From Granulosicoccus sp964449565 (GTDB lineage: Bacteria; Pseudomonadota; Gammaproteobacteria; Granulosicoccales; Granulosicoccaceae): a stretch of 19,695 nt of DNA. Position 1 is the first letter of the stretch. Each line of letters opens with the position of its first letter. The stretch covers positions 1-19,695 of the forward strand of contig CAYUZB010000071.1 in assembly GCA_964449565.1 (NCBI GenBank). The letters are read 5' to 3'. Below are positions 15,086 to 19,695 of the stretch, piece after piece. The notes below the pieces were generated by a model. That model searched no databases, was not told the origin of the DNA, and saw only the letters and a program-made list of their open reading frames with translations. Both the position numbers and the translations under genes were made by a program.

Positions 15086-15798
15086 CTGAAGCGATGACAG
15101 CAATGATCAGTGTGCAAGCGCTTAATCAGTTTTACGGTCAAAGTCATACCTTATGGGATATCGACCTGAACATTCCGAAGCACAGCTGCACCTGCGTTTT
15201 GGGACGAAACGGCGTTGGTAAAACAACTTTGATGCAAAGCCTGATGGGGCTTGCGCCTGATGTCCGCGGGCAAATCTGGTTCGAGGGGAAAGATATTGCT
15301 CGAGTCCCTGCGGAGCAGCGCGCACCGATGGGCATCGCTTATATTCCACAGGGGCGTCAGATTTTCGCTCAGTTAACCGTTGAAGAAAATATTCGCACGG
15401 GTTTTTTCGCCAGTCGCAGCGGCTATGACAAGGTGCCGGATTTCATTTACGAACTGTTTCCCGTGTTGTTGGAGATGCGCGGTCGACGCGGTGGCGATCT
15501 TTCAGGAGGTCAGCAACAGCAACTTGCGATCGCCCGGGCACTGGTGCTTGATCCTAGCGTATTGATCATGGACGAACCGACTGAAGGTATTCAGCCCACC
15601 ATCGTCCAGGAGATAGGTGATGTCATCAAGACTTTGAGCCAGGAGCACGGCATGACGGTTGTGCTCGTGGAACAAAAACTGCCGTTTGCCCGCAGGGTCG
15701 CTGATCATTATGTCATTTTGGACCGTGGTAGATTGATGGTCCAGGGTGCGATGAACGAACTTGACGACGACCTGATCAAGAAATATTTGACTGTTTGA
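15082..15798 (+). CDS. urtE: Urea ABC transporter ATPase UrtE
   Basis: This 238-residue LivF-type ATPase pairs with UrtD. It has Walker A GRNGVGKTT (41-49), Q-loop Gln90, LSGGQQQQ (140-147) and Walker B LIMDEP (161-166), followed by TEGIQPTIVQEI, a typical UrtE sequence. The usual switch His is replaced by Gln198 in LVEQK, as is normal for LivF/UrtE ATPases. The first ATG overlaps the urtD stop as ATGA; ATGs at residues 5 and 8 are alternatives, and the latter gives the common family start MISV. The next gene, for a small membrane protein, follows 12 bases later. Confidence 0.94.
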   Translation: MTEAMTAMISVQALNQFYGQSHTLWDIDLNIPKHSCTCVLGRNGVGKTTLMQSLMGLAPDVRGQIWFEGKDIARVPAEQRAPMGIAYIPQGRQIFAQLTVEENIRTGFFASRSGYDKVPDFIYELFPVLLEMRGRRGGDLSGGQQQQLAIARALVLDPSVLIMDEPTEGIQPTIVQEIGDVIKTLSQEHGMTVVLVEQKLPFARRVADHYVILDRGRLMVQGAMNELDDDLIKKYLTV

Positions 15799-15810
15799 CT
15801 GGAGAACATC

Positions 15811-15999
15811 ATGATGAAAATTAGTAAAACGCTTGGCATCATGACGCCGCTGATGATAATCGCTTTGGTTTCCGGACCTGTTCATGCACATGAAGGCGGT
15901 GCTTTGCACGCAATGGTGGCTTTGATACTTCCCGTGGGTTTATTGATTCTTGCACTTGTCCTGATGAAACGGCACCTTGCCCGACAGCGTCGCCGATGA
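15811..15999 (+). CDS. Small membrane protein of unknown function in the urea operon
   Basis: This 62-residue protein is not one I recognise. Residues 1-26 resemble a signal peptide ending in GPVHA. The rest would begin HEGGALHAM and continue into a second hydrophobic span (about 31-51) and a very basic end, KRHLARQRRR, which should stay in the cytoplasm. If cleaved, the mature protein would be about 36 residues with His at its N-terminus; if not, it would be a two-span hairpin. It is surely translated: GGAG lies 6 bases before the first of two ATGs, and its stop overlaps the ureD start as ATGA. The context between urtE and ureD suggests a role in urea or nickel handling. The HAHEGG start recalls the N-terminus of HupE/UreJ nickel permeases, but the protein is far too short to be one. 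Confidence 0.75.
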   Translation: MMKISKTLGIMTPLMIIALVSGPVHAHEGGALHAMVALILPVGLLILALVLMKRHLARQRRR

Positions 16000-16832
16000 G
16001 TTATGCGGCTCAGGCTTCACCCATTGAATCCAAAAACGGTTGGAAAGCTTGCCTGTCACTATCGTTCGAGAAGGGGCCATCCAGACCCATCGTCAGACGT
16101 CGTCATACGGGGCCGTTGACGATTCAACGTCCCTTTTTCCCGGAGGAGTCTGTTGCGCACGTCTATTTGTTACATCCACCGGGTGGTGTGGTTGGCGGTG
16201 ACGAATTGTCAATCAATGCGCGGGCACACTCGGGTGCGGCTGGTTTGGTGACGACACCTGGGGCGACCAAATTTTATCGATCCAATGGTTTGATCTCTTC
16301 GATGGAGCAGGTTCTTGAGGTAACGGCAGGTTCACTTGAGTGGTTTCCGCAGGAGAATATTTTTTTCAATGCTTGCAATGCGGTGTTGTCAACCACTGTT
16401 GATACAGACAATGATGCGGCTTGGGCGCTATGGGACATACACTGTTTCGGTCGACCCGCCAGTAACGATGTATTCGAAAGTGGATCTGTCAGCGCCAGAC
16501 TGAATGTGTTGGTCAATGGTGTGCCCACATTTATGGATCGCTTGATCGTGGATGAAAATCACCCCCTGTCTCGACGTACGGCACTTCGAGGCCATTCGGT
16601 GAGTGGTACGCTTTTATTGAATAAAATGACCACTGATTGCGCCGAGATCGCGCGAAAAACTTTACACGAACACCCCGAATTTTTCGTAACCTTGGTCGAT
16701 TCTTTGTTGGTCGTGCGTTATCTCGGCGATAGCGCGCAACAGGCGAAAGATGGATTTACTGAAGTATGGTCGAATTTGCGATATTTACTGAACCAGCGCG
16801 TCGCCTGTGCGCCACGTATCTGGGCTACCTGA
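15996..16832 (+). CDS. ureD: Urease accessory protein UreD (UreH)
   Basis: This 278-residue chaperone binds apo-urease and, with UreF and UreG, builds the complex that inserts nickel. Family features are clear: an RRRHTGPLTIQRPFFPE region at about residues 34-50, the HPPGGVVGGDEL motif at about 59-70, TTPGATKFYRS at about 85-95 and WFPQENIFF further on. Length is normal. The ATG overlaps the stop of the small membrane protein gene as ATGA, indicating coupled translation. The fused urease subunit gene starts 28 bases after its stop. There is no signal peptide; the protein is cytoplasmic. Confidence 0.95.
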   Translation: MSYAAQASPIESKNGWKACLSLSFEKGPSRPIVRRRHTGPLTIQRPFFPEESVAHVYLLHPPGGVVGGDELSINARAHSGAAGLVTTPGATKFYRSNGLISSMEQVLEVTAGSLEWFPQENIFFNACNAVLSTTVDTDNDAAWALWDIHCFGRPASNDVFESGSVSARLNVLVNGVPTFMDRLIVDENHPLSRRTALRGHSVSGTLLLNKMTTDCAEIARKTLHEHPEFFVTLVDSLLVVRYLGDSAQQAKDGFTEVWSNLRYLLNQRVACAPRIWAT

Positions 16833-16860
16833 CAACCGAAGCTCGACGAGAGAACTGCAC

Positions 16861-17502
16861 GTGGAATTGAATCCGAGGGAGAAAGATAAATTACTGCTGT
16901 TTACGGCCGCACTGTTGGCCGAGCGACGGTTGGAACGGGGTCTCAAGCTGAATTACCCTGAGGCTGTTGCGTATATCAGCATGCATATCATGGAAGGTGC
17001 ACGAGATGGCGAGACGGTCGCCGTATTGATGGGCAAGGGGCGTGAGCTCTTGTCAACAGATCAGGTTATGGATGGTGTCGCGGAGTTGATCCATGATGTT
17101 CAAGTCGAGGCGACGTTTCCTGATGGTACCAAGCTCGTTACGGTTCATGAGCCCATTCAACCTGCTAGTGGTGCATCGACGCATACAGAAATCCAACCCG
17201 GCGAAATCAGAACCCAGGACGGTGTCATTGAATTAAACGAATCTCGTGCAATTTTGAGCGTTACCGTATCGAACGAGGGGGATCGGCCCGTACAGATTGG
17301 ATCGCACTATCATTTCTATGAAGTCAACCCAGCCTTGAAATTTGATCGTGAACCGACACGCGGATATCGACTGAACATTGCAGCGGGTACCGCAGTGCGT
17401 TTTGAACCGGGGCAGCAGCGTAAGGTCGAGCTGGTAGCGTTATCCGGTCGTCGACATGTCTATGGGTTCAATCAAGCCATCATGGGCGCTCTGGAGGAAT
17501 AA
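16861..17502 (+). CDS. ureAB: Fused urease gamma-beta subunit UreAB
   Basis: This 213-residue protein joins two urease subunits that are separate in most bacteria. Residues 1-100 are UreA (gamma), opening with ELNPREKDKLLLFTAALLAE and containing NYPEAVAYIS. A short linker at about 101-109 (PASGASTHT) leads to UreB (beta) at about 110-213, with IQPGEI, IGSHYHFYEVNP and VYGFN. The start is the GTG at 16861, which matches the usual UreA N-terminus; GAGAGAA lies shortly upstream. The frame continues upstream to an ATG at 16807, but this would overlap ureD and add residues not expected for UreA. It forms the holoenzyme with UreC. Such fusions are known in Helicobacter (as its small subunit) and in some other bacteria. 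Confidence 0.95.
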   Translation: MELNPREKDKLLLFTAALLAERRLERGLKLNYPEAVAYISMHIMEGARDGETVAVLMGKGRELLSTDQVMDGVAELIHDVQVEATFPDGTKLVTVHEPIQPASGASTHTEIQPGEIRTQDGVIELNESRAILSVTVSNEGDRPVQIGSHYHFYEVNPALKFDREPTRGYRLNIAAGTAVRFEPGQQRKVELVALSGRRHVYGFNQAIMGALEE

Positions 17503-17507
17503 GTCGG

Positions 17508-19211
17508 ATGACGTCAATAACGCGCAAAGCCTATGCCGAAATGTTCGGCCCTACGACGGGTGATCGGGTACGTCTTGCTGACACCGATCTATGGATCGAG
17601 GTTGAGGATGATCAGACCGTCTATGGCGAGGAGGTCAAGTTCGGTGGTGGCAAGGTCATACGTGATGGTATGGGTCAATGCCAGCTAACGTCTGAACATG
17701 TTGTCGACACGGTCATTACCAATGCCTTGATCGTTGATCACTGGGGCATCATCAAGGCTGATATAGGTATCAAATCGGGCCGGATCCATGCCATAGGAAA
17801 AGCCGGTAATCCTGACATTCAGCCAGCGGTAACCATTCCGGTTGGTGCGGGTACCGAGGTGATTGCCGGCGAAGGCATGATTGTGACGCCCGGTGGCATA
17901 GATGCGCATATCCATTTTATTTGTCCGCAACAGATTGAAGAGGCCAGCTGTTCGGGCATAACGACCATGCTTGGAGGTGGAACAGGGCCTGCGACAGGTA
18001 CCAATGCCACAACCGCAACGCCAGGGCCCTGGCATATTCAACGCATGCTGCAGGCGGCGGATGAGTTTCCGATGAACCTTGGGTTTCTGGGCAAGGGCAA
18101 TGCGAGTAAACCGGATGCCTTGCGTGAACAGGTGGCCGCAGGTGCCATCGGTTTGAAGTTGCATGAAGATTGGGGGACAACGCCTGCCGCTATCGATTGC
18201 TGTCTGGGGGTCGCCGATGACATGGATATTCAAGTGGCGATTCATACCGACACACTCAACGAATCCGGTTTTGTTGAACACAGTCTGGCGGCGATGAAAG
18301 GGCGAACGATACACACCTACCATACCGAAGGGGCCGGTGGTGGCCATGCGCCGGATATCATCAAGGCATGTGGTCAAGCAAATGTATTGCCGTCATCAAC
18401 CAACCCAACACGGCCTTATACGGTCAACACGATCGACGAGCACCTGGACATGTTAATGGTTTGCCATCATCTCGATCCTTCCATTGCTGAAGATGTGGCA
18501 TTTGCCGAATCACGTATTCGACGAGAAACCATTGCAGCTGAAGATATCCTCCAGGATCTAGGTGCATTTTCAATGATTGCCTCTGATTCGCAAGCCATGG
18601 GGCGAGTCGGTGAAGTTGTCTGTCGCACCTGGCAGACAGCGCACAAGATGCGGCAGCAGCGAGGAAGTCTGCCAGGTGACAAGGCCGATATTGATAATTT
18701 TCGCGTCAAGCGTTATATCGCCAAATACACGATCAACCCGGCGATTACTCATGGCATATCACATGAAGTGGGTTCGATTGAGGTCGGCAAACTAGCTGAC
18801 CTTGTATTGTGGAAGCCCGCTTTTTTTGGCAGCAAACCTTCCCTCGTCATCAAAGGTGGCATGATCGCGAGCGCGCCAATGGGAGATCCAAACGCATCTA
18901 TCCCGACACCACAACCGGTGCACTACCGGCCCATGTTTGGCGCCTATGGCGCAGCTCGACAAGCAAGCTCCATGACCTTCCTGTCACAACAAGCGAAAAA
19001 CGATGGTGTGGCAGAAGCGCTAGGTCTTAAAAATCTGCAGGCTACGGTAACTAACTGCAGAGATATTGCCAAGGCGGATATGGTTCACAACGACTGGCAG
19101 CCGGATATCACTGTGGACCCGGAGACGTACGAAGTGATTGCCGATGGAGAATCACTGACCTGTGAACCCGCGTCCCGATTACCATTGGCTCAGCTTTACC
19201 AGCTTTTCTGA
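17508..19211 (+). CDS. ureC: Urease alpha (catalytic) subunit UreC
   Basis: This 567-residue protein hydrolyses urea to ammonia and carbamate at a dinuclear nickel site. All catalytic residues are present and fall at the same numbers as in Klebsiella urease: His134 and His136 (HIH), the carbamylated Lys217 and His219 (GLKLHEDWG), His246, His272 (HTYHTEGAGG), Cys319 and His320 (MVCHHL), Arg336 and Asp360. It should therefore be an active enzyme of standard length. GGAGG lies at the end of ureAB, and the ATG is 5 bases after that gene's stop. It assembles with UreAB in the cytoplasm and is fed by the urea importer upstream. ureE starts 2 bases after its stop. Confidence 0.98.
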   Translation: MTSITRKAYAEMFGPTTGDRVRLADTDLWIEVEDDQTVYGEEVKFGGGKVIRDGMGQCQLTSEHVVDTVITNALIVDHWGIIKADIGIKSGRIHAIGKAGNPDIQPAVTIPVGAGTEVIAGEGMIVTPGGIDAHIHFICPQQIEEASCSGITTMLGGGTGPATGTNATTATPGPWHIQRMLQAADEFPMNLGFLGKGNASKPDALREQVAAGAIGLKLHEDWGTTPAAIDCCLGVADDMDIQVAIHTDTLNESGFVEHSLAAMKGRTIHTYHTEGAGGGHAPDIIKACGQANVLPSSTNPTRPYTVNTIDEHLDMLMVCHHLDPSIAEDVAFAESRIRRETIAAEDILQDLGAFSMIASDSQAMGRVGEVVCRTWQTAHKMRQQRGSLPGDKADIDNFRVKRYIAKYTINPAITHGISHEVGSIEVGKLADLVLWKPAFFGSKPSLVIKGGMIASAPMGDPNASIPTPQPVHYRPMFGAYGAARQASSMTFLSQQAKNDGVAEALGLKNLQATVTNCRDIAKADMVHNDWQPDITVDPETYEVIADGESLTCEPASRLPLAQLYQLF

Positions 19212-19213
19212 TC

Positions 19214-19695
19214 ATGCTGATATTCAACACACATCTGACAGGGAGTCCTGCCGCAGATCATAGCGTCACACTGCCGTTCGATAAACGTGGACGAGGTCGA
19301 CTGCGAATTGCGCTGGATGGGCAAGATGGCGATGCCGGTATTGATATAGAACGAGGCCATGTATTGCGCGATGGTGATCGATTGGGAAACTCGGATGGCT
19401 TGGTGCTGGTAGTTCATGCGGAAGCCGAGTCAGTATCTGTCGCATCAACAGATGATGAACGTTTGTTTGCACGCGCGTGTTATCACGTGGGGAATCGTCA
19501 TGCGCAAGTACAGATCGGCAATCGAGAGTTGATCTATTTGCATGACCATGTGCTCGATGAAATGCTGGCAAAGCTTGGATTGTCGGTAGCTTCGGAAAAG
19601 CGGCCTTTCGACCCGGAAAATGGCGCCTATGCTGGCGGGCACTCGCACTCGCACTCGCACTCGCACTCGCATGAACATGAACATGAACATGAACA
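19214..19695 (+). CDS. ureE: Urease accessory nickel chaperone UreE (runs off the edge)
   Basis: The first 160 codons of UreE are present; the 3' end lies outside the window. UreE dimers bind nickel and deliver it to the UreD-UreF-UreG-urease complex. The N-terminal peptide-binding domain spans about residues 1-70 and the metal-binding domain about 71-140, with His91 and His96 in YHVGNRH and His110 and His112 in LHDHVL; the latter three match the nickel ligands His96, His110 and His112 of Klebsiella UreE. From residue 143 the chain becomes His-Ser repeated five times, then His-Glu repeated at least four times, a nickel-storage tail like that of other His-rich UreE proteins but built of exact DNA repeats. 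The ATG is 2 bases after the ureC stop, with no strong ribosome site, so coupling to ureC is likely. Confidence 0.95.
   Translation, partial: MLIFNTHLTGSPAADHSVTLPFDKRGRGRLRIALDGQDGDAGIDIERGHVLRDGDRLGNSDGLVLVVHAEAESVSVASTDDERLFARACYHVGNRHAQVQIGNRELIYLHDHVLDEMLAKLGLSVASEKRPFDPENGAYAGGHSHSHSHSHSHEHEHEHE
19640..19695 (+). repeat. Six-base tandem repeats encoding the His-rich UreE tail
   Basis: Five exact copies of CACTCG (19640-19669, His-Ser) are followed by four exact copies of CATGAA (19670-19693, His-Glu) and the start of a fifth at the window edge. The repeats keep the reading frame. Exact synonymous copies suggest recent growth by slippage, so copy number may vary between strains. Confidence 0.9.

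Noticed and set aside
16807..16860. Upstream ATG for the urease gamma-beta gene
   Set aside because: It would overlap ureD and add residues not found at the UreA N-terminus; the GTG at 16861 matches the family start.
17685..18377. A 230-residue open frame on the minus strand inside ureC
   Set aside because: It lies wholly opposite a strongly conserved urease gene, has no family features and no ribosome site; it mirrors the codon use of ureC.

Overview
The window looks like part of the chromosome of a heterotrophic, probably marine gammaproteobacterium. This is inferred from Gram-negative signal peptides, the five-gene urea ABC transporter next to urease, an imported-sulfate-ester style locus and a moderate GC content that appears to rise from the left half to the urease end. 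The genus is not determined. No tRNA, rRNA, CRISPR array, insertion sequence or phage gene is seen, and no gene-free stretch exceeds about 210 bases.

Region 1 (about 1-8760) is a divergent catabolic locus. Reading leftward are an IclR-type regulator, a periplasmic sugar-type binding protein, two CUT1-family permeases and a signal-peptide-less sulfatase. Reading rightward are the matching MalK/UgpC-type ATPase, a TIM-barrel sugar isomerase/epimerase-like protein and a membrane diiron fatty-acid-desaturase-like protein. A 123-base divergent control region between the arms holds a perfect palindrome. The binding protein, two permeases and ATPase make one complete importer split over the two arms. 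Because the sulfatase looks cytoplasmic, the simplest model is import of an intact sulfate ester (a sulfated sugar or similar small molecule), intracellular desulfation, then isomerase or oxidative steps. The substrate is not known.

Region 2 (8835-9989) is a lone acyl-CoA dehydrogenase on the minus strand, convergent with the desaturase and divergent from the urea operon. The 206-base region between it and urtA carries five TGCA-centred repeats, some in perfect palindromes.

Region 3 (10196 to the right edge) is a urea uptake and hydrolysis operon: urtA, urtB, urtC, urtD, urtE, a 62-residue membrane protein of unknown function, ureD, a fused ureA-ureB, ureC and the start of ureE, which runs off the edge inside a His-Ser/His-Glu repeat tail. 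Genes from urtB to ureD are packed with 1-base gaps, 4-base ATGA overlaps or short gaps, suggesting one transcript with translational coupling. A strong hairpin between urtA and urtB probably raises binding-protein output over the membrane components. UrtABCDE imports urea, UreC with the UreAB fusion hydrolyses it to ammonia and CO2, and UreD and UreE insert nickel. ureF and ureG are expected just beyond the window.
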